Assembly (NCBI RefSeq): GCF_000720255.1
Contig: NZ_JOJE01000003.1
Location: 1-64,000, forward strand
Direction of reading: 5' to 3'
DNA length: 64,000 nucleotides
Source of the DNA: Streptomyces griseus subsp. griseus
Lineage (GTDB): Bacteria; Actinomycetota; Actinomycetes; Streptomycetales; Streptomycetaceae
Position numbers and translations under genes: made by a program. Shown piece after piece: positions 44,610-54,595 of the stretch (position 1 is the stretch's first letter; every line of letters begins with the position of its first letter). The notes under the pieces were generated by a model. It did not search any database and had not been told where the DNA came from. It saw only the letters and a list, made by a program, of their open reading frames with translations.

Positions 44610-47600
44610 GCGCTCTCCTGCTCGCGGAGGGCGTCGAGGACGCGGTCGGGTGGGCCGGAGACCACGATCCGGCCCGTGGTCATCACGTGCACGACGTCGG
44701 CGAGACCGGCGACCAGGTCCAGGTCGTGCTCGACGACCAGCAGCGCCGTTCCATCGGCGGCCAGGGCCTTGAGGACGCGGGCCAGCGCGGTCACCTCGGT
44801 GGTGTCCAGGCCCGCGGCGGGCTCGTCGAGGAGCAGTACGGCAGGACCGCCCGCGACGGCCCGGGCCAGTTCGACCCGGCGCAGGGCGCCGGTCGGCAGC
44901 CCTGCGGCGGGCAGCGCTCGGGCCGGCCCGTCGAGCCCGAGCAGCCGGAGTGCCCGCTCCACGGCGTCCGGGTCGACGATCCGGCCGTGCTCGGCACCGA
45001 CGCGGACGTTCTCGGCGACGGTGAGCGAGGGGAAGACGGCCAGCTGCTGGAAGGTCCGCGCGATCCCGAGCCGGGTCCGTGCGTGCGCGGGCAGGCGGGT
45101 GATGTCCCGTCGGTCGAACAGCACCTGCCCGCGCGCGGGGCGCAGCGTCCCGGCCAGACAGTGGAACAGCGTGCTCTTCCCGGCACCGTTGGGCCCCACC
45201 ACGGCAGTGATCCGACCCGGCCGCACATCGAGATCCACCCCGTCGAGTGCGGTGAAGCCGCCGTACCGGGCACGCAGGCGACGGGCGACCAGGAGGGGAG
45301 CGGAGGGGGCTGCGGGGGAGGGAGCCCGGCGAGCGCCCTCCTCGGACCGCTCCGCCGAGCCCCGGCCAGGCCCGGGTGCCGTGGGCGAGCCGCCCGGGGA
45401 GCGGGGAGGCGGCGCCGGAGTCGACGGTCGCCGCCGGCGGGGCGCCGGTCCCGTCGCGGCCGGGCGGCCGCCCCCGGACTCTCGGCCCCCGGACTCTCGG
45501 CCCCCGGACTCTGGTCCGCGGGCCTCTCGCTGCGCGTCCGCGCCCGTCGACGGCCGTCCCGCCACGGGCGGCCCGGCCTCTGCCGCGGGCCCGGTCGGCG
45601 GGCCTGGTGCGGTCACGTCCCCGCCGCCCCCGGCCGACCTGCCCGCCCCAGCACCAGCCTGCGCTGTCGCGCCTGTAGCGCCTGTCGCGCCAGTCCTTCC
45701 GGTGGCGCCCGTCGTCCCGGTGGTCCCGGTGGCGCCCGTCATCCCGGTGGCCCCCGTCGTCCCCGTGGCCCCGGTCGTCCCCGTGGCCCCCGTCGGTACA
45801 ACGCCGCGCCCGCGCTCCCCCTCACCCGACCGCAGTCTCGCGCGCACCCCCGTCCCCAGTGGCGTCAGTGCCCTCCGCGGCCGTACCGGGCGGAGCCTCA
45901 CCGTCGCCGTGCGCAGGGCCTCGTGAGGACCCTCGGGGAAGCGGCCCACCAGGAGGGCGAGGATGCCGATCAGGGCCGCCGCCACGCCGCCGCGGGCGCC
46001 TGCGTCGAGGCCCACCAGGAGGGCGGCCGCGGCGAGGGCACCGAGGGTGTTGTCGGCGCCGAGGACCACGACCGCGGCGAACCAGAGCAGGCTGCGGACG
46101 GGGTCGTACGCGGCGGGGTCGAAGGCGCGCAGTCCCATGCCGAGCATGCCGCCGCCGAGCGCGGCCAGCGCGGCGCCCGCGACGAAGGCGAGCACTTTGA
46201 GGGAGGGGACGCGGACGCCCGCCGCCGACGCCCCCGGTTCGTGGTCCCGCATGGCCGCGAGGGCCCGCCCGAGGCGGCCCCGGCGCAGCGCGTGCGTCGC
46301 GAGCAGCGCGGCCGCGAGGAGGGCCAGCTCCAGCACGTAGTACGCGCGGTCCCCGTCGAAGCCCGCCGGGCGGCCCAGCAGGAGGCCGTGCGTGGCGTAC
46401 GGCTGGGCGAAGACGAACCGGCTCACCGCGACGCCCACCGCGAAGGTCGCCAGGGCGAGGGCCAGGCCACGGCGGTGGATCGCGGGCCGGCCGGTGAGCA
46501 GACCGAAGGGCGCGACCAGGACCACGGCCACCGCCAGCGCCGCGAGCTCCGGCAGCCGGGGCAGGCCGGGGAAGCGGCCCGCCGCCAGCAGCGCCGTGAA
46601 CAGGGCGCCCAGGCCCGCGTACGCCGCCTGCCCCAGCGAGATCTGCCCGCCGCGCCCGGTGACCACGACCAGCGACAGCAGGATCACGCCGAGGGCCGGC
46701 ACCTGCACCGACGTGTGCAGGTCCCCGCCGGCGAAGCCCAGGGGCAGGAGGAACAGCACGACGGCCACGATCCAGGCACCCGGCGGGATCGGCACGCGCG
46801 CGGTGGCCGCGCGGGGCAGCGCGTCGCGCGCGCCGATGCCGGGCAGGACGAGCGCCGCGACCAGCAGGGCCACCACGAAGAGGTTCGCGCCGACCGCCTG
46901 GAGCAGCGGCTCGCCCCAGCCCGAGGGGTGCAGCCGCGTGAGCTGGCTCTGCGCCACCCCGATGCCCAGCGCCACGGCCACCGCGACCGCCAGGCTCCGC
47001 ATCCGCGCGGCGACCGCGACCGCGACCACCTCCATCACCAGCAGCGGCAGCCCGTACGGGTCGAGCCGCACGTAGGGTGCCAGCAGCACGCCCGTGAGCC
47101 CGGCGGTGAACGAGCCGAACGCCCAGCCCGCCGCGGCCACCCGGTCCGCGTCGATCCCGCCGAGCGCCGCCAGCTCCCGGTCGTCCACGACGGCCCGCAG
47201 CTCCCGTCCGAACCGCGTCCAGCGGATCACCGCGCCCACCCCGGCAGCCAGCACGGCCACCACCGCCAGCTGCCCCCACGGGTCCGCCGACACCAGTTCC
47301 GGCGCGTCGTCGCGGGCTCCCTGCCCCCACACCAGCGCGGCCCCGCCCACCAGCAGCACGAACACCCCGAGGGAGGCGACCAGCGTCCGCGCGGGATCAC
47401 CGCCCGGGACGGACAGCGGACGGAAGACGAACCGTTCCAGCAGCACCCCGATGCCCGGCGCCAGGACCAGCAGCGTCACGGCCGCCGCGAGCCACAGCGG
47501 CAAGCCCCACTCGACCACACAACCGCGCAGCACGTACGCGCACACCATCGCGATCGCCCCGTGCGCGAAGTTGAGCACACCGGTCGCGCGGTACGTCACG

Positions 47601-47680
47601 ACCAGGCCGATCCCGGTGAGCGCGGCGGCGGCGCCCACCGACAGGCCGGCGAGCGTGAGGTCGTACGTCAGCGAGGACAT
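44606..47680 (-). CDS. Fused LivH-LivM-LivG: two permeases and one ATPase of a branched-chain-type ABC importer
   Basis: 1024 residues from ATG 47680. Residues 1 to about 285 are LivH-like ([39 protein letters not shown]), about 300-590 are LivM-like ([43 protein letters not shown]), about 590-790 a Pro/Gly/Ser/Thr linker, and about 794-1024 LivG-like ([18 protein letters not shown]alker A near 820; [12 protein letters not shown]alker [17 protein letters not shown] switch). The LivG signature is [14 protein letters not shown], a degenerate LSYGQ. Separate genes are the rule for this family, so the triple fusion is unusual. About 18 membrane helices. It works with LivF downstream and the divergent lipoprotein receptor. 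Confidence 0.9.
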   Translation of the reverse strand: MSSLTYDLTLAGLSVGAAAALTGIGLVVTYRATGVLNFAHGAIAMVCAYVLRGCVVEWGLPLWLAAAVTLLVLAPGIGVLLERFVFRPLSVPGGDPARTLVASLGVFVLLVGGAALVWGQGARDDAPELVSADPWGQLAVVAVLAAGVGAVIRWTRFGRELRAVVDDRELAALGGIDADRVAAAGWAFGSFTAGLTGVLLAPYVRLDPYGLPLLVMEVVAVAVAARMRSLAVAVAVALGIGVAQSQLTRLHPSGWGEPLLQAVGANLFVVALLVAALVLPGIGARDALPRAATARVPIPPGAWIVAVVLFLLPLGFAGGDLHTSVQVPALGVILLSLVVVTGRGGQISLGQAAYAGLGALFTALLAAGRFPGLPRLPELAALAVAVVLVAPFGLLTGRPAIHRRGLALALATFAVGVAVSRFVFAQPYATHGLLLGRPAGFDGDRAYYVLELALLAAALLATHALRRGRLGRALAAMRDHEPGASAAGVRVPSLKVLAFVAGAALAALGGGMLGMGLRAFDPAAYDPVRSLLWFAAVVVLGADNTLGALAAAALLVGLDAGARGGVAAALIGILALLVGRFPEGPHEALRTATVRLRPVRPRRALTPLGTGVRARLRSGEGERGRGVVPTGATGTTGATGTTGATGMTGATGTTGTTGATGRTGATGATGATAQAGAGAGRSAGGGGDVTAPGPPTGPAAEAGPPVAGRPSTGADAQREARGPESGGRESGGRESGGGRPAATGPAPRRRRPSTPAPPPRSPGGSPTAPGPGRGSAERSEEGARRAPSPAAPSAPLLVARRLRARYGGFTALDGVDLDVRPGRITAVVGPNGAGKSTLFHCLAGTLRPARGQVLFDRRDITRLPAHARTRLGIARTFQQLAVFPSLTVAENVRVGAEHGRIVDPDAVERALRLLGLDGPARALPAAGLPTGALRRVELARAVAGGPAVLLLDEPAAGLDTTEVTALARVLKALAADGTALLVVEHDLDLVAGLADVVHVMTTGRIVVSGPPDRVLDALREQESA
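45658..45795 (-). repeat. Collagen-like G-x-T repeat in the LivM-LivG linker
   Basis: Fourteen consecutive Gly-x-Thr triplets (GAT, GTT, GMT, GRT) lie at about residues 628-673 of the fusion, encoded by 9-bp and 18-bp DNA repeats. After it come Ala/Gly-rich and three GGRES units (nt 45475-45510). A collagen-like or flexible cytoplasmic tether between the permease and ATPase domains is implied. The repeats are prone to slippage in multiples of 9 bp, which would keep the frame. Confidence 0.9.
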
Positions 47681-48174
47681 CAGTCGTCCGCGGAGTCGGG
47701 TTCGCAGATCGGGCACGGGCCGAGGTCACCGGTCGCCAGCAGCCTGCCGTCCACCGGCACGGCCTCCGGCTTCCCCGCCACCAGCGGGCAATCCGCGCGG
47801 TGCCACAACGTGCCGCCGGGCACCATCCGCAGCTCCCCGCTGATCGCGACCGGCGCGGCCGCCGCCGGCCCGGACACATCGGCGTCGGCGGGTTCGGCGG
47901 CCACCAGCAGGCCGTACAGCTCCTCCACGCGGGCGCCGGCGAGCGCGCCCCGGCCGTGGGCGATGAGCACCGAACCAGCGATGATCAGCGCGGCGCCGGG
48001 GACCGTGCAGGAGGCGAGGTAGGGCAGCTGACGGGCGGTGTAGCGCTCGCCGGAGACGCCGTACCAGCCGATGACGCACAGCACCGCGCCGGCCGCGAGC
48101 GCGGCCCAGCCGGCCCAGAGCACGGGGTGCACACTCCGCAGTCGGGCTGTCCGTGTCATGGGTGTCATGGGCAT
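47680..48174 (-). CDS. Two-helix membrane protein with C-terminal Cys motif
   Basis: 164 residues from ATG 48174, with GGGAG upstream; its stop overlaps the start of the LivHMG fusion by one base, so the two are coupled. Two helices ([24 protein letters not shown], about 16-39; [17 protein letters not shown], about 56-72) are followed by a soluble domain with [12 protein letters not shown] (about 125-136) and [10 protein letters not shown] (about 150-159). The H/C and CxxC ligands look like a small zinc or redox site. No family name recognised. Being the first gene of the permease operon, it probably modulates the transporter. Confidence 0.75.
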   Translation of the reverse strand: MPMTPMTRTARLRSVHPVLWAGWAALAAGAVLCVIGWYGVSGERYTARQLPYLASCTVPGAALIIAGSVLIAHGRGALAGARVEELYGLLVAAEPADADVSGPAAAAPVAISGELRMVPGGTLWHRADCPLVAGKPEAVPVDGRLLATGDLGPCPICEPDSADD

Positions 48175-48298
48175 CCCTGGCTCCCGCACGTCGTGTGCTG
48201 CGCATGTGCCTGTCATGCCGGCCAATGGCTTGCACTATGCCTCCTGTGAGCTGACCCTGAAAGCACCGGGCGCTCATCGCCCGGACCGACACCCGGTG

Positions 48299-48871
48299 GT
48301 GAGCCAGATGGTTCTCGGGAGCGACCTCAGGCGGGGGAACGCACGGCGGGGGAGCGGCCCACGGGCGGCGGGACGGGGGACGGCCCTTGCGGCCGCCCTG
48401 GCCCTCCTCCTCGCCCCGGCCCTGGTGGCTTGCAGCGACTACAACGGCGGCAGCAGCGAGAAGACGCCCAGCAGGACGACCTCCGCGCCCGCGGCCACCG
48501 CGCCGGCCGACCCGGCCGCGGCCGAGCAGGAGATCAAGCAGAACTGGGAGAAGTTCTTCGACCCCAAGACGTCGCTGGAGGAGAAGCAGAACCTGCTGGA
48601 GCACGGCGACCGGATGGGGCCGGTGCTCCGGGCGTTCAGCGGAGACGAGCGCGGCGCACAGGTGCAGGCGAAGGTCGAGAAGGTGGAGTTCACCTCGGCG
48701 ACCGGGGCGAACGTGACGTACACGCTGTTGCTGAAGGGCGCCACCGCCCTGCCGAACGCCTCGGGTACGTCCGTCGACGAGGACGGCACCTGGAAGGTGT
48801 CCGTCAGGGTGCTGTGCGCGCTGATCCAGATGAGCGGCGATGCGTCGCGGTCGCCGGTGCCGGGCTGCTGA
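48299..48871 (+). CDS. Low-complexity lipoprotein beside the liv genes
   Basis: 190 residues from GTG 48299 (GTG 48296 or ATG 48308 are equally possible; no strong ribosome-binding site). A lipoprotein signal with twin Arg in the n-region and lipobox LVAC (about 42-45) is followed by Ser/Thr/Pro/Ala linker and a compact domain: EQEIKQNWEKFFDPKTSLEEKQNLLEHGDRM, then VQAKVEKVEFTSATGANVTYTLLL and GTWKVSVRVLCALIQMSG. It resembles small NTF2-like lipoproteins of Streptomyces. The last 32 bases overlap the next gene, so translation is coupled. Probably an accessory of the Liv receptor. Confidence 0.75.
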   Translation: MSQMVLGSDLRRGNARRGSGPRAAGRGTALAAALALLLAPALVACSDYNGGSSEKTPSRTTSAPAATAPADPAAAEQEIKQNWEKFFDPKTSLEEKQNLLEHGDRMGPVLRAFSGDERGAQVQAKVEKVEFTSATGANVTYTLLLKGATALPNASGTSVDEDGTWKVSVRVLCALIQMSGDASRSPVPGC

Positions 48872-50135
48872 GACGGCGGTCGCGGCGCTGCTGCTCGTCC
48901 TGGGCACCGCGTGCGGCAGCCGCCTGCCGGAGCGTGACTTCGAGGACCACACGCGCGTGCCCGCGCAGAGCACGCCGGCCGTCCGGGTCGGCGTCATCAC
49001 CAGCGCCACCAGCCCGGTCGGCGGCGCCGCCTTCACCGGGACCCGGGACGGAGCGGAGGCCTGGTTCGACCGCCTCAACGCGCGCGGGGGCATCGACGGC
49101 CGGCGCGTCGAGGTGCGGCTGTGCGACGACGGCGGCAGCGGCGTCGGCAACAACGACTGCGTGCACCGGCTGATCGACGAGGACAAGGTCGTCGCCCTGG
49201 TCGCCACCACGGCCCTCGACTACGCGGGCGCGCCCCGCGTCTCCCACGCGCGCGTGCCCGACATCGGCGGCCAGCCCATCGGCGCCGCCTACGACACCTA
49301 CCCGCACCTCTACGGCATCTACGGCAGCCTCGCGCCCCGCGACGGCACCCCCGGCTGGGGAGGCGAGCTGTACGGAGGCACCGAGGTCTACCGCTACTTC
49401 AAGCGGGAGAAGGGCGCCCGCACGGCCGCCGTCGTCTCCTACAACCAGTCCGCGTCCGCCGCCTACGCCCGGCTCGTCGAGCGGGGCCTGAAGACCGAGG
49501 GCTATCAGGTCGTCAGCGAGGAGGTCGACTTCGCGCTGCCCAACTTCCGCGCGGTCGCCGCCGACCTCAAGGAGCGTGGCGCCGACCTCGTCCTCGACGC
49601 CCTCGACACGCACGGCAACGCCCAGCTGTGCGAGGCGATGGACGAGGCCGGCGTCGATGTCATCGCCAAGGTGACGAACGTGCAGAACTGGACGTCCACC
49701 GTCCCCGACGACTACCAGGACTCCCCGCGCTGCCGCAACGCCCTGTGGGCCACCGGATCGAGCCGCAACTACGACGACACGGACACCTCCCACCCCGCCG
49801 TACGGGAGTTCCGGGACGCCACCAGGAAACTGCCGACGCACTCGCAGTGGCAGCTGGAGGGCTGGGCGGCGGCGATGTGGTTCACCGACGCGGCGCGGTC
49901 CTGCGCGCGCACGGGCATCACGCGCGCGTGTGTCGACGCCTACATGAACCGCAGCGACGGCTTCACGGCCGACGGGCTGCTGATCCCCGTACGGTTCGAA
50001 CGGCTTCACGAGCCTCCCAAGAGCCGTAGGACGTGTCTGTCGGTGGCGCGGTGGCGGGACGGCGCGGGATGGGTGTCGCAGGGGGACATGAACAGCACCT
50101 GCTTCGACGTGCCGCAACTGGCGTACGAGCCCTGA
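48840..50135 (+). CDS. Substrate-binding lipoprotein, LivK-like
   Basis: 431 residues from ATG 48840. Lipoprotein signal AAETAVAALLLVLGTAC with the acylated Cys at about 25. The mature part is a type-I periplasmic binding protein: VRVGVITSATSPVGGAAFTGTRDGAEAWFDRLNARGGIDGRRVEVRLCDDG (about 48-98), VALVATTALDYAGAP, then TAAVVSYNQSASAAYARLVERGLKTEGYQVVSEEVDF. It would capture the ligand for the divergent LivHMG/LivF transporter. The sequence departs from the usual Leu/Ile/Val receptors, so the ligand could be an amide, aromatic acid or other small molecule. Six extra Cys could form disulfides. Confidence 0.88.
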   Translation: MRRGRRCRAAETAVAALLLVLGTACGSRLPERDFEDHTRVPAQSTPAVRVGVITSATSPVGGAAFTGTRDGAEAWFDRLNARGGIDGRRVEVRLCDDGGSGVGNNDCVHRLIDEDKVVALVATTALDYAGAPRVSHARVPDIGGQPIGAAYDTYPHLYGIYGSLAPRDGTPGWGGELYGGTEVYRYFKREKGARTAAVVSYNQSASAAYARLVERGLKTEGYQVVSEEVDFALPNFRAVAADLKERGADLVLDALDTHGNAQLCEAMDEAGVDVIAKVTNVQNWTSTVPDDYQDSPRCRNALWATGSSRNYDDTDTSHPAVREFRDATRKLPTHSQWQLEGWAAAMWFTDAARSCARTGITRACVDAYMNRSDGFTADGLLIPVRFERLHEPPKSRRTCLSVARWRDGAGWVSQGDMNSTCFDVPQLAYEP

Positions 50136-50191
50136 CGATCGGCACATGATCGAGGACACTGCCTGTCCGCGATCACTGGCAGACTCGCCCC

Positions 50192-51232
50192 ATGCTGGAG
50201 ACCTCCGCACGACTGCTGCGCCTGCTCTCACTGCTCCAGGCCCACCGCGAGTGGTCCGGCGCCCAACTCGCCGAACGGCTCGGCGTCACCGCGCGCACGG
50301 TACGCCGGGACGTGGACCGGCTGCGCGAGCTGGGCTACCCCGTCAACGCCAGCCCCGGCTCGGGCGGCGGCTACCAACTGGGCGCGGGGGCCGAGCTGCC
50401 GCCGCTGCTGCTGGACGACGACGAGGCGGTCGCCGTCGCCGTCGGCCTGCGCACGGCCGCCGGACAGGGCATCGACGGCATCGGCGAGACCTCGGTCCGC
50501 GCGCTGGCCAAGCTGGAGCAGGTGCTGCCGGGCCGGCTGCGCCATCGCGTGGGCGCCCTGAACGCCTTCACCGTGCCCATGCTGCACAACACCCTGCCCT
50601 CCCATGTCGACCCCGCCGTCCTGACCGAGCTGGCCCACCTCTGCCGCGACGCCGAGCGGCTGCGCTTCGAGTACCGCGACCACGGCGGCGCCGCCACCCG
50701 CCGCACCGTCGAACCGCACCGTCTGGTGTGCACCGAGCGCCGCTGGTACCTGGTCGCCTGGGACCTCGACCGCGAGGACTGGCGTACGTTCCGCGTGGAC
50801 CGCATCTCGCCCAGGCCGCCGCACGGCCCGCGCTTCGTCCCGCGCGAACCGCCCGCCGAGAACCTCGCCGCGTACGTCTCGAAGGGCGTTTCCACGCGCG
50901 CGTACGCCGAGCACGCGGTCGTCCGGCTGCTGGTGCCCCTGGTGGAGGCCGCCGAGCGCATCTCCCCGTCCGCCGGGACCCTGGAGGCCGACGGCGAGGA
51001 CGCCTGCATCCTGCGGACCGGGGCCGGGAGCCTCGACGTGATGGTGATCCACGTGATGATGATGGGTCTGCCGTTCGAGGTGCTGGAGCCCGTCGAGCTC
51101 CTCGACGTGATCAGGACGGTCCGGAACCGGCTTGATGCCGCTTTGGCTCGGGCTGCGGAGCCTGACCCGCGTACTCGGGATGGTGCAGGTCGAACGCCGG
51201 GGACTCGGAGCGGATCCGGGGCAGCGTCGTGA
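50192..51232 (+). CDS. YafY-like HTH/WYL-domain regulator
   Basis: 346 residues from ATG 50192, with no good Shine-Dalgarno (possibly leaderless). N-terminal DeoR-type helix-turn-helix: [45 protein letters not shown] (about 7-51). A WYL domain lies at about 155-225: [49 protein letters not shown]. Then comes a WCX-like C-terminal domain. WYL proteins sense a nucleic-acid or small ligand and repress nearby genes. The last 122 bp run antisense into the ctaD gene, coding a polar Arg/Gly/Ser tail. Confidence 0.92.
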   Translation: MLETSARLLRLLSLLQAHREWSGAQLAERLGVTARTVRRDVDRLRELGYPVNASPGSGGGYQLGAGAELPPLLLDDDEAVAVAVGLRTAAGQGIDGIGETSVRALAKLEQVLPGRLRHRVGALNAFTVPMLHNTLPSHVDPAVLTELAHLCRDAERLRFEYRDHGGAATRRTVEPHRLVCTERRWYLVAWDLDREDWRTFRVDRISPRPPHGPRFVPREPPAENLAAYVSKGVSTRAYAEHAVVRLLVPLVEAAERISPSAGTLEADGEDACILRTGAGSLDVMVIHVMMMGLPFEVLEPVELLDVIRTVRNRLDAALARAAEPDPRTRDGAGRTPGTRSGSGAAS

Positions 51233-52805
51233 AGTTGTGCCGGGGCGGCGGGCAGGACGTCGCCCACTCCAGGGAGCGGCCGAAGCCCCACGGGTCGTCG
51301 ACGTCGACCTTCTCGCCGTAGCGGGCGGTCTTCCAGACGTTGTAGAGGAACGGCAGCGTGGAGAGGCCGAGCAGGAAGGCGCCGATCGTCGAGACGGTGT
51401 TGAGCGCGGTGAAGCCGTCCGACGCCAGGTAGTCGGCGTACCGGCGCGGCATGCCCTCCGCCCCCAGCCAGTGCTGCACCAGGAAGGTGGTGTGGAAGCC
51501 GACGAACAGCGTCCAGAAATGGATCTTGCCGAGCCGTTCGTCGAGCATCCTCCCGGTGAACTTCGGCCACCAGAAGTAGCAGCCCGCGAAGATCGCGAAG
51601 ACGACCGTGCCGAAGACGACGTAGTGGAAGTGCGCGACCACGAAGTACGAGTCGGTGACGTGGAAGTCCATCGGCGGCGACGCCAGGATCACCCCCGTCA
51701 GGCCGCCGAAGAGGAACGTGACGAGGAAGCCCGCCGCCCACAGCATGGGTGTCTCGAAGGAGAGCGATCCCTTGATCATGGTGCCGGTCCAGTTGAAGAA
51801 CTTCACGCCCGTCGGCACCGCGATCAGGAACGACATGAAGGAGAAGAACGGCAGCAGCACCGCGCCGGTCGCGAACATGTGGTGCGCCCACACGATCATC
51901 GACAGACCGGTGATCGCCATCGTCGCGCCGATCAGGGTCAGATAGCCGAAGATCGGCTTGCGGCTGAAGACCGGGATGATCTCCGTGATGATGCCGAAGA
52001 ACGGCAGCGCGATGATGTAGACCTCCGGATGCCCGAAGAACCAGAAAAGGTGCTGCCACAGCAGCGCCCCGCCGTTCGCGGCCTCGAAGATCTGCGCGCC
52101 GAAGCGCCGGTCCGCCTCCAGTGCCAGCAGCGCCGCCGCCAGCACCGGGAACGCCATCAGGATCAGGATCGACGTGAACAGGGTGTTCCAGGTGAAGATC
52201 GGCATCCGGAACATCGTCATCCCGGGGGCGCGCATCCCGATGATCGTGGTGATGAAGTTGACCGCGCCGAGGATCGTGCCGAAGCCGGCCAGCGCCAGCC
52301 CCATGATCCACAGGTCCGGTCCGAGGCCGGGGGAGTGCGCGGCGTCGTTGAGCGGCGCGTAGGCGAACCAGCCGTACGCGGCCGGCCCCTCCGGGACGAG
52401 CAGCGAGCCGAGCACGATCAGACCGCCGAACAGGAACAGCCAGTACGACAACATGTTCAGCCGGGGAAAGGCGACGTCGGGGGCGCCGATCTGCAACGGC
52501 ATCAACTCGTTGGCGAAGCCGGCGAAACTCGGGGTCGCGAAGAGCAGCAGCATGATCGTGCCGTGCAGGGTGAACAGCTGGTTGAACTGGTGGTTGTCCA
52601 TGATCTGCAGGCCCGGCCGGGCCAGCTCGGCCCGCATCAGCAGGGCCATCACGCCGCCGATCAGGAAGAACACGAACGACGTGATCAGATAGAGGTGGCC
52701 GATCTTCTTGTGGTCGGTCGTGGTCATCCAGTCGATGACCACCCGGCCCCGGTGCCGCCCGCCCCGCACGGGTCGTCCGGCCGCCTGTACGGTCTCCGTC
52801 CCCAT
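51111..52805 (-). CDS. ctaD: Cytochrome c oxidase subunit I (aa3 type), solitary copy
   Basis: 564 residues from ATG 52805 ([10 protein letters not shown]). Twelve helices. All redox ligands are visible: heme-a His in [14 protein letters not shown] (about 82), Cu-B His with cross-linked Tyr and the D-path Glu in [14 protein letters not shown] (about 258-271), the His pair in [10 protein letters not shown] (about 308-317), and heme-a3/a ligands in [11 protein letters not shown] (about 392-402). It reduces oxygen to water and pumps protons. No ctaC, ctaE, ctaF or qcr genes are adjacent, so this is a paralogue working with subunits made elsewhere. The C-terminus overlaps the convergent WYL gene. 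Confidence 0.95.
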   Translation of the reverse strand: MGTETVQAAGRPVRGGRHRGRVVIDWMTTTDHKKIGHLYLITSFVFFLIGGVMALLMRAELARPGLQIMDNHQFNQLFTLHGTIMLLLFATPSFAGFANELMPLQIGAPDVAFPRLNMLSYWLFLFGGLIVLGSLLVPEGPAAYGWFAYAPLNDAAHSPGLGPDLWIMGLALAGFGTILGAVNFITTIIGMRAPGMTMFRMPIFTWNTLFTSILILMAFPVLAAALLALEADRRFGAQIFEAANGGALLWQHLFWFFGHPEVYIIALPFFGIITEIIPVFSRKPIFGYLTLIGATMAITGLSMIVWAHHMFATGAVLLPFFSFMSFLIAVPTGVKFFNWTGTMIKGSLSFETPMLWAAGFLVTFLFGGLTGVILASPPMDFHVTDSYFVVAHFHYVVFGTVVFAIFAGCYFWWPKFTGRMLDERLGKIHFWTLFVGFHTTFLVQHWLGAEGMPRRYADYLASDGFTALNTVSTIGAFLLGLSTLPFLYNVWKTARYGEKVDVDDPWGFGRSLEWATSCPPPRHNFTTLPRIRSESPAFDLHHPEYAGQAPQPEPKRHQAGSGPS

Positions 52806-53224
52806 CGCTTGCTCGCCCCTTCGCTCGTCGCGCCCCGGGTCCGCAGTACCCGCGCCGCACGCGACGACGCGAGCTCCCGCCATGATGCGCGCACCACCGC
52901 GCGGAGCGACAGGGGTATACGGAGGTTTCGTGGCGGATCCGTGTATTTCCTATGCGGCGTCAGCTTGGACGATCATGCGCGGAAAGGGAATGGAGCGGGG
53001 CCCGGGGACGGTTCTCCGGGAACTTTCCGCCCGGTTATTCGGCAGGCTGTCGCAACACGCGGGAATTACGCGCGAAAGCGCGCGGAAGGCATACAGAACC
53101 GCTCGTACGTGTGACGGAGTCGGGCCAAAACGTGTGTCGTGGTCCTGTGACAGAAGTGTGACCGGAGTGATCCAGAACGCCTGCCCGACTTCCCCGGTCG
53201 GCGGCCACGGCCTAGCGTGGCGGC
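52806..53224. other. Intergenic region between ctaD and the I78 gene
   Basis: 419 bp carrying the divergent promoters of ctaD and the small inhibitor gene. A hairpin CGCGC-GAAA-GCGCG lies at 53069-53082, and GCCACG-GCCTAG-CGTGGC sits just before the I78 start. No ORF with convincing codon use or homology was found, and no RNA gene. Confidence 0.5.
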
Positions 53225-53440
53225 ATGGCACCGATTCCCACTCCTCCAGCGGAACCCCAGGACGATCCGGACGGATATGTCGGCCTCGACGCCGCGCGGG
53301 CCGAGCAACTCGCGCGCGAGCGGGGGTGGTCGACGGTGCGCGCGCTGCCGCCGGGGACGGTCATCACCATGGAGTACCGCGTGGGGCGGCTGAACTTCGA
53401 GGTGAAGGACGGTCGCGTGGCGCGGGCGTGGAAGGGCTGA
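53225..53440 (+). CDS. I78-family peptidase-inhibitor-like small protein
   Basis: 71 residues from ATG 53225. After a Pro-rich start the I78 fold follows: GYVGLDAARAEQLARERGWSTVRALPPGTVITMEYRVGRLNFEVKDGRVARAWKG. The turn PPGTVITMEYR and the ending L-N-x-E-V-x-D-G-x-V are diagnostic. There is no signal peptide, so it is probably cytosolic; family members inhibit serine peptidases, but many bacterial ones are untested. No Shine-Dalgarno is evident and the start may be leaderless. A perfect 18-bp hairpin follows. Confidence 0.85.
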   Translation: MAPIPTPPAEPQDDPDGYVGLDAARAEQLARERGWSTVRALPPGTVITMEYRVGRLNFEVKDGRVARAWKG

Positions 53441-53451
53441 GGCATCCGACA

Positions 53452-53491
53452 CGAAGGCCCCGGCTCCTGTTTCCAGGAGCCGGGGCCTTCG
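53452..53491. terminator. Bidirectional hairpin terminator
   Basis: CGAAGGCCCCGGCTCCTG (53452-53469) pairs perfectly with CAGGAGCCGGGGCCTTCG (53474-53491) over a TTTC loop, 12 bp after the I78 stop and 49 bp before the end of the convergent PAP2 gene. Eighteen perfect pairs without a U-tract. Confidence 0.92.
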
Positions 53492-53539
53492 AGGTGCGGG
53501 GAGGGCTGTGCGTACCGGCCCCGCGGTCGTGGGGGCCGG

Positions 53540-54595
53540 TCAGCCGCCCGTGAGGGGGCGGGCCGTCGAGGCGGCCGTGCCGCGCGGGAGGCGGTCGGGG
53601 TGCGGCGGCCGACGGCTGCCGGCCGGCGTGACCGGCGTGCGCTCCGAGCGTGCGCCGTGCGGGCCCGGCGCGAGGTAGATGGGCGCTCGGGGTGAGCGGG
53701 CGGGAGTGCCGCTCTCGCGCGCCGCGGTGCTCGTGTCGCGGGCCGCCGGGGCCTCCCCTTCGGCCGCGGGACGCTGCTTGAGCAGTATCGGCGCGGCGAC
53801 CGGCGTGGCCGGCGCCGGCAGTGGCGCCGTACCGGTGTGGCGGGTGCGCCAGCGGTCGCGCAGGTCGAGGATCCCGGTTTCGGCACGGGCGATCAGCGGT
53901 TCGCACCACGGCAGCGCCAGCAGGACCAGCAGACCCGCGGCCCAGCCCAGCAGGACGTCGCTCAGCCAGTGCGTACCGAGGTAGACGGTGGCCATCCCGA
54001 CGCCGAGCGAGGTCACCGCGGACAGGGCGGACAGCCAGCGGCGCGCTCTCGGGGTGGAGGCCAGATAGGCCAGGATGCCCCAGGTCACCACGGCGTTGGC
54101 GGTGTGGCCGCTGGGAAATATATCGCCGCCCAGGCCCATCTCGTTCGAGCCGATGGTGGTCGCGTAGTGCGGGCCGAGACGGCCCATGCCGATCTTGGCC
54201 GCGCCGACCGTGAGGTTCAGCAGCAACAGCGACGCGCCCAGGGTCAGCAGCGGGCGGATCGTGTGCTGCCGCCAGGAGCGCCAGCCCAGCCATGCGGCGA
54301 CCATCACGGCGGTCGGTCCGCGCTGGCCGAGGACCACGTAGTAGTCGACGAACCAGTGGATCCCGGACCACTGCTGGTACGGCCGGAAGAACATGACCTG
54401 CCAGTCGAGACGGACCAGCCACGAGGTGATGACCACGAGCCACACGATCGCCAGGTAGAAGGACAGAGTCCCGGCGAACAGCGCGACCCGGTGCCGGCTC
54501 ATCCGCGGCACATCGATGTGTGCCGGTCGTTCGGACTCCCGGTCCAGTCTCGCGAACACCCGGTCCAGACGGGTGAGGATTCGTTCGGTACGCAC
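53540..54595 (-). CDS. PAP2-family membrane phosphatase
   Basis: 351 residues from GTG 54595; the frame upstream to 54706 reads through promoter-like AT-richer DNA and is not protein-like. Six helices. The phosphatase motifs are KIGMGRLGPHY (about 136), DIFPSGHTANAVVTW (about 158-172) and YLGTHWLSDVLLG (about 205-217), giving the K-x6-R, SGH and H-x3-D catalytic set, with the Pro of the first motif shifted. It probably dephosphorylates a lipid or isoprenoid phosphate at the outer face. The last 110 residues are a Pro/Ala/Arg-rich cytoplasmic tail. Confidence 0.9.
   Translation of the reverse strand: MRTERILTRLDRVFARLDRESERPAHIDVPRMSRHRVALFAGTLSFYLAIVWLVVITSWLVRLDWQVMFFRPYQQWSGIHWFVDYYVVLGQRGPTAVMVAAWLGWRSWRQHTIRPLLTLGASLLLLNLTVGAAKIGMGRLGPHYATTIGSNEMGLGGDIFPSGHTANAVVTWGILAYLASTPRARRWLSALSAVTSLGVGMATVYLGTHWLSDVLLGWAAGLLVLLALPWCEPLIARAETGILDLRDRWRTRHTGTAPLPAPATPVAAPILLKQRPAAEGEAPAARDTSTAARESGTPARSPRAPIYLAPGPHGARSERTPVTPAGSRRPPHPDRLPRGTAASTARPLTGG

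Noticed and set aside
44687..48022. 1111-residue plus-strand frame across the liv operon
   Set aside because: Shadow of the LivHMG fusion; Arg/Gly/His-rich, no domains, and would overlap three better-supported genes.
52708..53553. Plus-strand 281-residue frame over the ctaD upstream region and the I78 gene
   Set aside because: Begins antisense inside ctaD and covers the I78 gene in another frame; no protein features.
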